The notes: a model not told the origin generated them from the letters alone. 27,364 bases of DNA from CAYRWR01 sp964537555 (GCA_964537555.1 CAZIAD010000042.1:1-27364); one strand, 5' to 3'; counted from the first letter of the stretch, positions 14,748-23,334 are shown. Made by a program: numbers and translations.

Positions 14748-16016
14748 TCATGCGTCCACTACCGGGATCCAGAATCTGAAAGTAGTGCCCTGCCCCTCTT
14801 CCGATTCCACTGAGATATCTCCCCCCAGGGCTTCGATGATCAGTCTGGATATATACATGCCCAGCCCGGAGCCACCATAGTGTTGCTGGATGGACTTATC
14901 GAGCTGATTGTATTTTTCAAAGATATGACTCACCTTCTGGGCTGACATGCCGGGGCCTGTGTCCCTGATCTCGAAATCTATCCTGTCACCATCCCGGCTC
15001 ACTGAGAGGCTTACCGTGCCGGCTTGAGTAAATTTTATAGAGTTTCCGGCCAGATTAAGTATGATCTGCTGCAGGCGCAGCTGGTCAGAATGGATACTAT
15101 CCAGTCCGGGATATATCTTCATCTCAAAACCTATGCCTTTGTTTTGGGCTTGTGCATGTAGAGAGGTCGCTATCATCTCTAAAAATGTCACCAACTCAAA
15201 ACGCTGCTTATTAATAGAGAGCGCATGGTTTTCAAATCTGGTGTATTCATGAAGGTCATTGACTATCTTAATGACGGACAACGTCCCCGTCTCCAGGATG
15301 TTCATATACTTTTTCTGCTGCTGATCCAGCCTGGTGTTTTTGAGCAGCTCATTCATACCCACCATGCCGGTCAGCAGGTTACGCAGTTCGTGGGTGATAG
15401 AGGCATCCATATCGTTTTTTTCTTCCAGCATCCGGTTTTTCTCCAGGACCAGGGCATTTACTTTTTTATTTATGACCACAATATAAAAAGAAAAGGCTAT
15501 CAGCACTATCTCCAGCATGTAAAAGGCCAGTAGAGTGCTGGTATTCAGATCAGTCCTTAAATTAAAAAAAGCTGCTGAGGCGATGCCCAGGGTAAGCAGA
15601 GCATAGACAGCATGCACCCGCTTTTTCATACTAAGCAGGGATGACATGACCAGGGTGATAATACCCACTACCAGGATCACATAAAAGGCTATCTCGGGTA
15701 AATAGGGGCGTACCAGGTCTTCCTTGTATAGCAGAATACTGGCCTGCGCAAATACCGGAATGACCAGAAACACATACACTGCAGCCTGATACGATCTGAA
15801 TAAAAACAATAACAGGGCCACCAGGCTGATACCCGTCAGGATCAGGCTAAGCAGGGCGATCCGGCTATTTGAATAAAACCAGTGTAAGAACGTCACGCAT
15901 AACAGGACAGGAGGGGTAGATATACAGAATAACCTGGTCAATAGGAAACGTGCTTTTTCATATTCAGACAGATCCGGGCCATTATGCAGAGAAAATCCAG
16001 AGAACAGTTTTTTCAT
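14748..16016 (-). CDS. Membrane sensor histidine kinase
   Basis: A 422-aa kinase. ATG 16016 (GGAT 5 bases upstream, MKKLFSGF start) is preferred to ATG 16055. About six hydrophobic segments span residues 25-185. A short linker (VLEKNRMLEEKND) leads to the H-box ITHELRNLLTGM with the phospho-acceptor His209. The ATPase domain has an N-box (LAGNSIKF), a G1 box (DTGPGMS), an F region (IFEKYNQLD) and a G2 box (GGSGLGMYISR). There is no receiver domain and no response regulator gene beside it, so it is an orphan in this window. It would autophosphorylate in response to an unknown membrane-linked signal and pass the phosphate to a regulator encoded elsewhere. Confidence 0.9.
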   Translation of the reverse strand: MKKLFSGFSLHNGPDLSEYEKARFLLTRLFCISTPPVLLCVTFLHWFYSNSRIALLSLILTGISLVALLLFLFRSYQAAVYVFLVIPVFAQASILLYKEDLVRPYLPEIAFYVILVVGIITLVMSSLLSMKKRVHAVYALLTLGIASAAFFNLRTDLNTSTLLAFYMLEIVLIAFSFYIVVINKKVNALVLEKNRMLEEKNDMDASITHELRNLLTGMVGMNELLKNTRLDQQQKKYMNILETGTLSVIKIVNDLHEYTRFENHALSINKQRFELVTFLEMIATSLHAQAQNKGIGFEMKIYPGLDSIHSDQLRLQQIILNLAGNSIKFTQAGTVSLSVSRDGDRIDFEIRDTGPGMSAQKVSHIFEKYNQLDKSIQQHYGGSGLGMYISRLIIEALGGDISVESEEGQGTTFRFWIPVVDA

Positions 16017-16133
16017 TTTTATCCACACCTCTGACCCATTGTATACTGTAATCATCTATTCTAGCAACAATCCTGCGAGATTATATTTTATAATATACCT
16101 GTCATTTCAGCCCGAAAAGAGCCTCATACCATC

Positions 16134-16182
16134 GACTATTGACCATCGACTATTGACTATTGACTATTGACTATCGACTAAT
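16134..16182. repeat. Heptanucleotide tandem repeat, seven units
   Basis: Seven consecutive 7-base units: GACTATT, GACCATC, GACTATT three times, GACTATC and GACTAAT. The array touches the stop codon of the U32 gene (minus strand, 16178-16180) and extends into the spacer to the kinase gene. Confidence 0.9.
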
Positions 16183-18007
16183 AATACACTTCCATCTCGC
16201 AGCGTTCACAGGCAAATTCCAGCCTGTACTTATGCCTGCCGTCATCCAGAAAGAGGGTGCCCCGGGGCTTCTGTTCCAGGTGTATCAGGGACTCCTGGGG
16301 ATATTTTCCACACATGCCCAGCATACGCTTTATGCAGTGCCGGGTGGTCATGACTCTGCGGCCCGCCATATCCAGGCCTGACTCTGCGGCCGGCTCTATC
16401 CGGCTGACCCCGTGCCGGCGGTAAAAGTCCGCTGCTTTGGCATTGAGCACATTTCCTTCATATCCCAGGGCCTGTTCCGGATAGGGATGGGTAGTCAGGG
16501 GATGGGTTTCTTCCCGCCTCTTATGGGCTTCACTACGGGCCCGGCTCAGAGCATCCAGCAGGCTGCGCCGTGCTTCGTTTAAAGTACTGATCACTATAAA
16601 AAGAGGAGATTTCCAGTCTATGCTGATGGAGCTGACCCGGTAGGCCGTTCCCCCTGTCTTCATGAGCTGCTTTTCGATATTAGCCCGGGCCTGCTCTTCC
16701 TTACGGGCAGCCTCAAAAGGCCCTGCCTCCCGGTGGGACACGGTGATACCGTCTTCATCGGTAGCCGTGAGCACAAAGCCCTCCCCTTCCTGCTGGAAAG
16801 TAATGGCTACTTCCAGGGTACGGGCCTGGGAGCTCTGTTCCAGCTCCTTTTCAAAAACTTTGTCGTTATTACGATAGAGCTCCATACCTTCCCTGATGTA
16901 GCGTATATCCCGGGGATAGATGCGGCTACCCTCCACATGCTCCACGAACATCCCCCCCAGCACAGCCTCCTCATCAAAAAAACAGATGCCGTCCCCGGCA
17001 CTGAGGGGCCTGTCCTGTTCCAGCCAGAAATAGTTCAGCTCTACTTTAGCTACCCGGCCCAGGGATTCTCCCAGGGACTTCTGACTGAGGGGGCTCTCCG
17101 GGCTGTCCGGCACTCCCCGCAGGAAATACTCCGTAAATCCCCGGTTAAAGCTCTTGGCCGGATCGGGTATGAATCCGGGATCGGATCTGCCTGAGGAACT
17201 TCGGTTCATTCCCCTGGAGGCCATCTCCTCATCCAGGCGCTGCCGGTAATGACTGACCACATTTCGGATATAGCCGGCATCTTTGAGCCGGCCTTCTATT
17301 TTAAAAGAGCTGATCCCGGCATCCAGCATATCGCCCAGGGCCAGGCTGAGATTGAGATCCTTGACTGAGAGAAAGTAACGGTCCCGGGCCAGGACAGCAC
17401 CGCTCTCGTCCAGCAGGTCATAGTGCATACGGCAGGGCTGAGCACATTCTCCCCGGTTTCCGCTGCGCCCCCCGGCGGCATAGCTCATGCTGCACTGCCC
17501 GCTGTAGCACACACAGATAGCCCCATGGACAAAGCTCTCCAGCTCGACAGTAGTGGCTCCACGTATGGCATCTATCTCCTGAAGGGACAGCTCCCGGGCC
17601 AGGATGAGTCGCCTGAAGCCGGCTTTCTCCAGAAAGAGGGCTTTTTGAGGAGTAGTGATATGGCACTGGGTGCTGGCATAGAGAGCTATAGGAGGAAGAT
17701 CCATCTCCAGCAGTCCCATATCCTGTATGATGAGGGCGTCGGCCCCCGCTTCATAAATATCCTGGATCAGTCTGCGGGCCACAGGCAGCTCTTCATCCCT
17801 GAGCAGGGTATTGAGAGTGACATAGACCCGGGCATGGTAGAGATGGGCATAGGAGATGAGCTCCCGGATATCGTCCAGGCTATTGGATGCAGCAGCCCGG
17901 GCGCCAAACCGGGGCCCCCCGATATATACCGCATCCGCCCCGCTGTCCAGGGCTACTATGCCGGATGCCAGGTCTTTGGCCGGAGCCAGTAATTCGATTT
18001 TATTCAT
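16178..18007 (-). CDS. Peptidase U32 family protein, RlhA (YdcP)-like
   Basis: A 609-aa protein. The N-terminus (ELLAPAKDLASGIVALDSGADAVYIGG) is the hallmark of U32 proteins. A cysteine cluster at about 166-195 (CVCYSGQCSMSY, then CAQPCRMHY) is of the type that binds an iron-sulfur cluster in RlhA and TrhP. The length, with an extra C-terminal domain of about 280 residues, fits RlhA, which hydroxylates C2501 of 23S rRNA with prephenate as co-substrate in E. coli, better than the shorter TrhP (about 450 aa). The name peptidase is historical. The ATG has no ribosome binding site and follows a promoter directly, so the mRNA is probably leaderless. Confidence 0.8.
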   Translation of the reverse strand: MNKIELLAPAKDLASGIVALDSGADAVYIGGPRFGARAAASNSLDDIRELISYAHLYHARVYVTLNTLLRDEELPVARRLIQDIYEAGADALIIQDMGLLEMDLPPIALYASTQCHITTPQKALFLEKAGFRRLILARELSLQEIDAIRGATTVELESFVHGAICVCYSGQCSMSYAAGGRSGNRGECAQPCRMHYDLLDESGAVLARDRYFLSVKDLNLSLALGDMLDAGISSFKIEGRLKDAGYIRNVVSHYRQRLDEEMASRGMNRSSSGRSDPGFIPDPAKSFNRGFTEYFLRGVPDSPESPLSQKSLGESLGRVAKVELNYFWLEQDRPLSAGDGICFFDEEAVLGGMFVEHVEGSRIYPRDIRYIREGMELYRNNDKVFEKELEQSSQARTLEVAITFQQEGEGFVLTATDEDGITVSHREAGPFEAARKEEQARANIEKQLMKTGGTAYRVSSISIDWKSPLFIVISTLNEARRSLLDALSRARSEAHKRREETHPLTTHPYPEQALGYEGNVLNAKAADFYRRHGVSRIEPAAESGLDMAGRRVMTTRHCIKRMLGMCGKYPQESLIHLEQKPRGTLFLDDGRHKYRLEFACERCEMEVYY

Positions 18008-18012
18008 GCAGT

Positions 18013-18041
18013 ATTATAAAGGAAAGGCGTCTGTACCGCAA
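18013..18041 (-). promoter_or_regulatory. Promoter giving a leaderless U32 mRNA
   Basis: On the minus strand TTGCGG (18041-18036), a 17-base spacer and a perfect TATAAT (18018-18013). Only five bases separate the -10 box from the ATG at 18007, so transcription should start at or next to the A of the start codon. Confidence 0.65.
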
Positions 18042-18067
18042 AATTCCTGGCTGGTCCAGCCTGTTTT

Positions 18068-18096
18068 TTGACAGCCTGCCCTGTTTTTTATATAAT
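18068..18096 (+). promoter_or_regulatory. Perfect sigma-70 promoter for the DUF3109 gene
   Basis: TTGACA (18068-18073), a 17-base spacer and TATAAT (18091-18096): an exact consensus match. It is back to back with the U32 promoter; the two -35 boxes are 26 bases apart. Transcription would begin near 18103. Confidence 0.8.
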
Positions 18097-18151
18097 ATTT
18101 GCGCTTTTTACTCCTGGAGGCAGAAAAGAGAATTTTGATAGAGGATAGAGT

Positions 18152-18727
18152 ATGCTATCTATTAAAAACACCCTTATCAGTGATGCCCTGATAGAAGAAT
18201 GTTTTGTATGTGACCTCCAGGCCTGCCAGGGGGGATGTTGCGCTGACGGAGACAGCGGGGCTCCCCTGGCCCAGGAAGAGCTGGCCATGCTGGAAGAGAT
18301 ATTCCCTGCTATCCGCCCCTGGCTGTCCCGGGAAGGACGGGCCACTCTGGAGCAGGAGGGCCTATACCGGGAAGACAAGCACTTCGGGCCTGTCACCCCC
18401 TCCCTCCCCTCCGGCCTGTGTGCCTATGGTGTGGTCGGCAGAAAAGGTATCATCCATTGTGCCATAGAGCAGGCCTACCGCAAGGAAAAGATCTCCTGGC
18501 CCAAGCCCCTGAGCTGTCACCTCTTCCCGGCCATCCTCAGTCCCAGCCGTCATGAACCCGGACTGGAGTTCCTGAATTACCAGCCCCGCCCCGGCCTGTG
18601 TGAGCCTGCCCGCCGTAGGGGGGAGAACCAGTCTGTCCCGGCCTATCGTTTTCTCAGAGAGCCCCTTATGCGTAAATACGGCCCCAATATAATAGAAGAG
18701 ATCGATGATCTCCTGTCATTAAAATAA
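18152..18727 (+). CDS. DUF3109 family protein
   Basis: A 191-aa cysteine-rich cytoplasmic protein. AGGA lies about 8 bases before the ATG. The N-terminal motif ISDALIEECFVCDLQACQGGCC (split here as EECFVCDL and ACQGGCC; Cys17, 20, 25, 29, 30) followed by GDSGAPL is diagnostic of the DUF3109 family as I recall it. Further cysteines occur at CAYG, HCAIEQAY, SCHLFP and GLCEPARR. The pattern resembles YkgJ-type proteins thought to bind a metal or Fe-S cluster. The biochemical role is unknown. It is the first gene of a likely three-gene unit and has the strongest promoter in the window. Confidence 0.85.
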   Translation: MLSIKNTLISDALIEECFVCDLQACQGGCCADGDSGAPLAQEELAMLEEIFPAIRPWLSREGRATLEQEGLYREDKHFGPVTPSLPSGLCAYGVVGRKGIIHCAIEQAYRKEKISWPKPLSCHLFPAILSPSRHEPGLEFLNYQPRPGLCEPARRRGENQSVPAYRFLREPLMRKYGPNIIEEIDDLLSLK

Positions 18728-18770
18728 TACTTAAATTGAGATATTTTCCAGGCGGATATATACTCCCACT

Positions 18771-19232
18771 ATGAAGATAATTAAATATGAAGAAGTGTAT
18801 TTTTCACCCCTGTTTGAACTGATCCATGCTACTATCGATGCGATCTATCCCCTCTATTATCCCCAGGGGGTAGCTGATTTTTTCCATCATCACCACTCCG
18901 CACAACATCTGGAGGCCGACCTAGACTGCACCTATACCCTGCTGGCCCTGGAGGAAGACCGCCTCTATGGTACTGCCTGCCTCTCCGGAAATGAGATCAA
19001 GCGGGTCTTTGTAAAACCGGATGTGCAGGGCCGGGGTGTAGGCAGATCCCTCATGCACAGCCTGGAAGACCACGCCGCCCGGACAGGGATCACTGAGCTG
19101 ACTCTCAGCTCCACTCTGGCGGCTTATGATTTTTACCTCCACCTGGGCTATATTCAGACAGAATATAACATAATTGAGCTTGTGAATAATCAAAAATTAT
19201 GCTATTTTACCATGATCAAGACTATCCGATAG
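18771..19232 (+). CDS. GNAT-family N-acetyltransferase
   Basis: A 153-aa enzyme with the acetyl-CoA binding motif A (VFVKPDVQGRGVGRSLM, residues about 80-96) and the typical C-terminal strand AYDFYLHLGYI. GNAT enzymes move an acetyl group from acetyl-CoA to an amine; the substrate here cannot be read from the sequence. A run of four His (FFHHHHS, near 38) is unusual. The ribosome binding site is weak (GGCGGAT). It is 43 bases after the DUF3109 gene and 16 bases before the DUF3795 gene, so the three are probably one transcript. Confidence 0.85.
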   Translation: MKIIKYEEVYFSPLFELIHATIDAIYPLYYPQGVADFFHHHHSAQHLEADLDCTYTLLALEEDRLYGTACLSGNEIKRVFVKPDVQGRGVGRSLMHSLEDHAARTGITELTLSSTLAAYDFYLHLGYIQTEYNIIELVNNQKLCYFTMIKTIR

Positions 19233-19248
19233 GATTGAGGAGAACAGG

Positions 19249-19659
19249 ATGAGTGAGATTTCATTGATAGCTCCCTGCGGGATAAACTGCGGCCTGTGCA
19301 TCGTCTATCAGGAAGGCCATAAATGTAAAGGCTGCAATAGTACAAGTGAATATAAACCTAAGCACTGTGTCACCTGCAGTATCAAGACTTGTGAAAAGCG
19401 GATAGATCTGGATTCCGGATATTGTTATGAATGCCAGAGTTTCCCCTGTAAAGTCCTGAAAAAGCTGGACCGTCGTTACAGATCCAAATACGGAGTCAGT
19501 GTCCTGGATAATCTGGTAGACATAAAGACCCAGGGAAACAGTAGATTTCTCAAAAGTGACAACAGGGACTGGACCTGCCCCGGGTGCGGACTACTCTACT
19601 CTATGCACCGGGGTAAATGCCTGCACTGCGGCATGGATAACCCCCACACCCCTTCTTAA
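19249..19659 (+). CDS. DUF3795 family cysteine-rich protein
   Basis: A 136-aa protein. AGGAG precedes the ATG. It opens with LIAPCGINCGLCIVY, the start motif of DUF3795, and continues with CKGCNS, CVTCSIKTC and CYECQSFPCKVL. The C-terminus adds a zinc-ribbon-like pair, CPGCG and CLHCG, which is an extra compared with the minimal family. Sixteen or so cysteines suggest metal or Fe-S binding. The role is unknown. With DUF3109 it makes a cluster of two metal-type Cys-rich proteins around an acetyltransferase. Confidence 0.85.
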   Translation: MSEISLIAPCGINCGLCIVYQEGHKCKGCNSTSEYKPKHCVTCSIKTCEKRIDLDSGYCYECQSFPCKVLKKLDRRYRSKYGVSVLDNLVDIKTQGNSRFLKSDNRDWTCPGCGLLYSMHRGKCLHCGMDNPHTPS

Positions 19660-19661
19660 AC

Positions 19662-20117
19662 CTATCCGAATTTCTTATGCATAAAGCGTCTATAGGGCTT
19701 GGCAAACCAGGGAATGTTGTCAAAAATATCACCCCACAGGTCGTAATAATCCCGTTGTTCCTTGATACGGCCATCTTCATGTAGCGTCAGTTTGGTACAG
19801 CCATAGATGGTAGAACTGGGAAACTTTTTGAACATCATGGTCATTTCCCATTGCATAAAGATGCTGTTCTTTTCTTTGACCACTGTAGGAAGATGCATCT
19901 TGAGCTCCTGACATCGGTCGGTGAGGCGCTGGCACAGGGCTTTAAATTCTTCGATACCCTCTATGCGCTGAATACTATCCTGAAACACGATATCATCATG
20001 ATAATAGGGGTAGATATGAGACCAATCCGGCTTACCATCCGTGTTATAGGTACGGGACCACAGTTCACTGATCTTTTCCGCGTTATAGCCGTCCAGGGAA
20101 TATTGATGTTTTTTCAT
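19662..20117 (-). CDS. NTF2/SnoaL-like protein
   Basis: A 151-aa protein of the cone-shaped NTF2-like fold. The pattern ISELWSRTYN, then YYHDDIVFQDSIQRIEGIEEF, then FMQWEMTMMFKK and TIYGCTKLTLHEDGRIKEQRDYYD (shown in parts) is typical of SnoaL-like polyketide-cyclase-type or ketosteroid-isomerase-type proteins, with the final DYYD/W segment. A ligand-binding or isomerase role is possible; the catalytic residues are not certain. GAGG lies 7-8 bases before the ATG. It is convergent with the DUF3795 gene with only a two-base gap. Confidence 0.75.
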   Translation of the reverse strand: MKKHQYSLDGYNAEKISELWSRTYNTDGKPDWSHIYPYYHDDIVFQDSIQRIEGIEEFKALCQRLTDRCQELKMHLPTVVKEKNSIFMQWEMTMMFKKFPSSTIYGCTKLTLHEDGRIKEQRDYYDLWGDIFDNIPWFAKPYRRFMHKKFG

Positions 20118-20196
20118 GAAAATACCTCATCTCTTAGTATTCAAAAGTATTATATATAATATCCTGTAAAATGGCAAAATGCCTTCTGTCATCCTC

Positions 20197-20877
20197 TTAG
20201 ATACTGTCCTTTATCTCTTTCAGATAAAGATAGAGGGGCTTCATCTTCTCAAACTGAGCTATGATAAAATCAACCAGTCCGGGGCTCAGGAAAGTGTCAT
20301 CTATAGGCAGGCTCTGATGAAAATAAAACTCCTTCCACTGGCTCCACTGTTGCAAATGCTCAGGGACAGTGGCATCACGGACCTTCTTGTAGCTGTCCCC
20401 TCCCAGCTCCAGTCCCTTACCCGGCCAGGCCTGGCTCAATGCCTTCTGAAATCCCTTCTCATCTTGCTTCAGTCTTTGGCGAAAAGGCTGCATAAAGTCA
20501 TCTTTGAGATTGTACATGCCCATCCCGGCTCCATAGGTGTCGGCATGGAATCCGAAATAGAAACCGATCACATTATCCGGCTCTTTACCCTGGGGATGAA
20601 ACTTGATCCACAGATGATCGTTGTAGATAGCTTTATTGGTGGAAAAGCGGATATCCCGGTTAATACGGCTGATGGTCCTGGAGACCCTGGGGCTGACTTC
20701 CATGTGGGGGTCTACTCCCAGCATATAAGGAGTGAGTTCTGTGACCAGGGCCTTGAGCTGGGGCATGAGTACCTCATCATATACCTGGCGATGGCTGTGA
20801 AACCACTCCGTATTATTCTGCAGATGGTTTTCCGCGATGAATCTGAGACAATCTTCGCTAAATCCGCTAAACGGCAT
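20197..20877 (-). CDS. DUF2461 (TIGR02453) family protein
   Basis: A 226-aa cytoplasmic protein of normal length for the family. The sequence FLRFIAENH-like start (CLRFIAENHLQNNTEWF), then RVSRTISRINRDIRFSTNK and YFGFHADTYGAGMGMY (given in parts) are the family hallmarks. Its biochemical function is not established. GGGGGAG lies before the ATG. It is divergent from the HAD gene, with a 125-base shared promoter region. Confidence 0.85.
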   Translation of the reverse strand: MPFSGFSEDCLRFIAENHLQNNTEWFHSHRQVYDEVLMPQLKALVTELTPYMLGVDPHMEVSPRVSRTISRINRDIRFSTNKAIYNDHLWIKFHPQGKEPDNVIGFYFGFHADTYGAGMGMYNLKDDFMQPFRQRLKQDEKGFQKALSQAWPGKGLELGGDSYKKVRDATVPEHLQQWSQWKEFYFHQSLPIDDTFLSPGLVDFIIAQFEKMKPLYLYLKEIKDSI

Positions 20878-20940
20878 ATTCTCCCCCTTATTCGGTACTC
20901 TAATCTAATGAAAAATCCCCCTATAGTCAATGAGTATATT

Positions 20941-20969
20941 TTGATAAATTTTGTATTAGGTGCTACACT
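20941..20969 (+). promoter_or_regulatory. Promoter of the HAD-lipoprotein-ankyrin-GNAT operon
   Basis: TTGATA (20941-20946), a 17-base spacer and TACACT (20964-20969). The predicted start near 20976 lies just before the alternative GTG at 20979 and supports ATG 21003 as the HAD start. Confidence 0.55.
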
Positions 20970-21002
20970 AAAATATGAGTGGAAAAGGATAAAGGCTATA
21001 TA

Positions 21003-21728
21003 ATGATAAATAACACTGTCACTACTCTTTTGTTTGATCTGTTTCATACCCTGTCTTCCATTAAACACAGTAATACCCATGGCAGGGATACCTCAGACAT
21101 TTTAGGGATAGATAAAGAGGTCTGGAATACAGTCATGCTCCAGCAGTCAGATGACAGGCTGGTGGGCAGGATCAAAGACCCCTTTCGCATCATTAAAGCG
21201 GCCACTGACACCCTGGGCCTGAAAATACCGGATAGCCTCATACAGGAAGCTGCTCTGAGCCGGCAAAACCGTTTCCGGCAGTCCCTTCATAATATTTCAA
21301 AAAATACCCATGATACCATCCGTGAGCTGAAAAAGAGAGGATTTAAACTGGGCCTGATCTCCAACGCCGATGCTATGGAGATCGCAGCCTGGCACCAGGC
21401 CAGTATAGCCCCTTACTTTGATACCGCCCTGTTCTCCTGTAATGTAGGCTATAGTAAGCCTGATCCCCGCATCTTTGAGATGGCCCTGGAAAAACTGGAA
21501 GTCCCGGCAAACAGGTGTGCCTTCATAGGAGACGGGGGCAGTGATGAACTCATCACGGCACGGAAAATGGGTATGATGACCATATTGACTACTGAGATGA
21601 TACAGGACCTGTGGCCCCGGCGTATCCCGGAACTCCTGCCTCAGGCCGATCTGCATATTGAGAATATCAGGGATCTACTGGACCTGGAGATGTTCCACAC
21701 CCTACAGGCCCCTACTGATCCACAATGA
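21003..21728 (+). CDS. HAD-superfamily hydrolase
   Basis: A 241-aa enzyme. Motif I is LLFDLFHTL, with nucleophile Asp12 and the second Asp of DXDXT replaced by Phe, as in haloacid-dehalogenase-type members. Motif II is LISNAD (Ser). A conserved Lys lies in YSKPDPRIFEMAL. Motif IV is FIGDGGSDE. A helical cap lies between motifs I and II. It probably removes phosphate or halide from a small molecule; the substrate is unknown. ATG 21003 is preferred to GTG 20979 (AAAGG spacing and predicted transcription start). It is first in a tight four-gene operon. Confidence 0.85.
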   Translation: MINNTVTTLLFDLFHTLSSIKHSNTHGRDTSDILGIDKEVWNTVMLQQSDDRLVGRIKDPFRIIKAATDTLGLKIPDSLIQEAALSRQNRFRQSLHNISKNTHDTIRELKKRGFKLGLISNADAMEIAAWHQASIAPYFDTALFSCNVGYSKPDPRIFEMALEKLEVPANRCAFIGDGGSDELITARKMGMMTILTTEMIQDLWPRRIPELLPQADLHIENIRDLLDLEMFHTLQAPTDPQ

Positions 21729-21745
21729 CATAAAAAGGAAACCCT

Positions 21746-22189
21746 ATGAGACATGTATTATCGGCCCTATTTATACTGCTGCTGGCCACAGCCTGTGGTC
21801 GCAACACCAGTCATATCCGTTCCCAGGGTATAGACTCTCCTCTGGAACGCATCCATACTCTGGAAAAATACTTTAATCTCCGCACACCGGTACAGGATGC
21901 CGAGTTTGACATCTTTGATGTAAACCTCAATACCCGGGGATCCATACCGGGGCCCACCAGCCGTGACTATAAAATAGCCCTGCTCCTTCTGGATAATGAC
22001 ATAGACGCCTGGCTGAGCGATGTTTCTTTGACATCGTTTCCTCTGTCCACCGACTGGGCCCGTGCACTGGTCAGCCATAACAAGCGATTCAGCCTCCAGT
22101 CGGTACCCCTCATGTATACCGCCAAGGACAAAGAAATACTGCTGTACAGGGATGAAAGCATACTCTGTATCCGCATCAAACAGGATTAA
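21746..22189 (+). CDS. Small lipoprotein, unknown function
   Basis: A 147-aa lipoprotein. AAGGA is before the ATG. The signal peptide is MRHVLSALFILLLATAC, with lipid-bearing Cys17. The mature part is mixed alpha/beta with no recognised domain. It begins 17 bases after the HAD gene and ends 4 bases before the ankyrin gene, so the three are co-transcribed. Confidence 0.8.
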   Translation: MRHVLSALFILLLATACGRNTSHIRSQGIDSPLERIHTLEKYFNLRTPVQDAEFDIFDVNLNTRGSIPGPTSRDYKIALLLLDNDIDAWLSDVSLTSFPLSTDWARALVSHNKRFSLQSVPLMYTAKDKEILLYRDESILCIRIKQD

Positions 22190-22193
22190 GTAT

Positions 22194-22667
22194 ATGGATG
22201 CCACACAAGCTCTCTTTGAAGCCGCCCGGACCGGCAATGTAGAAGACTTTAAATCCGCCCTGGCCCAGGGTGCAGATGTCAATGCCCGGGATGAACAGGG
22301 TAACAGCCCTCTCAGCCATACTGCCAAATGCCGGCCCGACCTGGTACGCCGTCTTATAGAGGCCGGAGCTGATGTAAACCAGCAGAACAAGGATCAGACC
22401 TCCCCCCTGCACTGGGCCATAGAGTATGATAACACCCGGGTGGTACACCTCCTCCTGGAAGCGGGGGCCCGTACTGAGCTCAGCGACGGCCTCACTGAGA
22501 CCCCCCTGCACTGGGCCGCCTGGACTGGGCATCACCGCACCGCTACCCTGCTCCTGGAAGCAGGGGCAGAACGTCATCCTAAAAACAGCGGGGGATTCAC
22601 CCCTCTGGACCTGGCCCAAAAACAGGGGCACAGCCTCATGATAGAGCTCCTGGAGAAAGAACAATGA
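22194..22667 (+). CDS. Ankyrin-repeat protein
   Basis: A 157-aa protein made almost wholly of ankyrin repeats: about four to five units, e.g. GADVNARDEQGNSPLSHTA, TSPLHWAIEYDNTRVVHLLL and ETPLHWAAWTGHHRTATLLL. No signal peptide. ATG 22194 is chosen because AGGAT lies 7 bases upstream and a longer start would overlap the lipoprotein gene. Its last codons overlap the next gene by four bases (ATGA), a sign of translational coupling. Ankyrin repeats bind proteins; the partner could be another product of this operon. Confidence 0.9.
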   Translation: MDATQALFEAARTGNVEDFKSALAQGADVNARDEQGNSPLSHTAKCRPDLVRRLIEAGADVNQQNKDQTSPLHWAIEYDNTRVVHLLLEAGARTELSDGLTETPLHWAAWTGHHRTATLLLEAGAERHPKNSGGFTPLDLAQKQGHSLMIELLEKEQ

Positions 22668-23065
22668 TCAGCTATAGTACGAACCAGGCCTTCACTGCCC
22701 CTCAGCTGGAACAGCTGTTCCTGTCAGTGGGATGGTCCTCCGGAAAATACCCGGATAAGCTGGTCATCACTATGAAAAACTCTCACCATGTGGTCTCGGC
22801 CTGGGATGGAAGCAGGCTGGTGGGGCTTATGAATGCCCTGTCTGACGGTATCATGACAGCCTACTTCCACTATCTCCTGGTAGACCCCCTGTACCAGAAG
22901 CAGGGAGTAGGAAAACATCTGGTGGAAGATATGTTAGACTATTACCAGGACTATGCCCGCAAAGTACTGATCGCTTATGATAAAGAAGTGGGATTCTACC
23001 AGCACTGCGGTTTTGACTATCACGAAGACAAAAAAGCCATGTTTATCACCTATCTGGAGACCTGA
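22664..23065 (+). CDS. GNAT-family N-acetyltransferase
   Basis: A 133-aa acetyltransferase of the small GNAT type. Motif A is LLVDPLYQKQGVGKHLVEDML (Q/R-X-X-G-X-G as QKQGVG). The C-terminal VGFYQHCGFDYHEDKKAMF is the usual acceptor-side strand-helix. The substrate is unknown. It is the last gene of the operon and overlaps the ankyrin gene by four bases. Confidence 0.88.
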   Translation: MISYSTNQAFTAPQLEQLFLSVGWSSGKYPDKLVITMKNSHHVVSAWDGSRLVGLMNALSDGIMTAYFHYLLVDPLYQKQGVGKHLVEDMLDYYQDYARKVLIAYDKEVGFYQHCGFDYHEDKKAMFITYLET

Positions 23066-23334
23066 GCCTAAAGTAAAGTCATAGTGGGCGGAGCCTGTCC
23101 AGGATGGCATCTAAAGAAGTCCATGATCTGAGCTCGTTTCTGCAGTCACCCGCCGTCATGAGTAAACAGGCTCACTGTGGTGGTGAAATAATTCTGAGGA
23201 CTGAACTGCGCCGCCCATGATCCCCGCTCAGATTGCCCGTCCGGGCCGGCTCTATCGTAAAGAAAAAGGCCCGGTTTCAGAGCATTTTGAGGCTTATGAC
23301 CCGGTTCTTAGTCCTCACAGGCTTTGAATTTTTC
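23066..23334. other. Spacer without a recognisable gene
   Basis: About 270 bases of mixed, G+C-rich sequence. Short open stretches exist in several frames but none has a start signal or recognisable motif. It may be a decayed gene; nothing specific is visible. Confidence 0.4.

Noticed and set aside
20179..21003. 274-aa plus-strand ORF
   Set aside because: It is antisense to the DUF2461 gene, whose family motifs are clear, and lacks a ribosome binding site.
21767..22664. Minus-strand ORFs of 207 and 162 aa
   Set aside because: They lie opposite the lipoprotein and ankyrin genes in a G+C-rich area where antisense frames stay open by chance.
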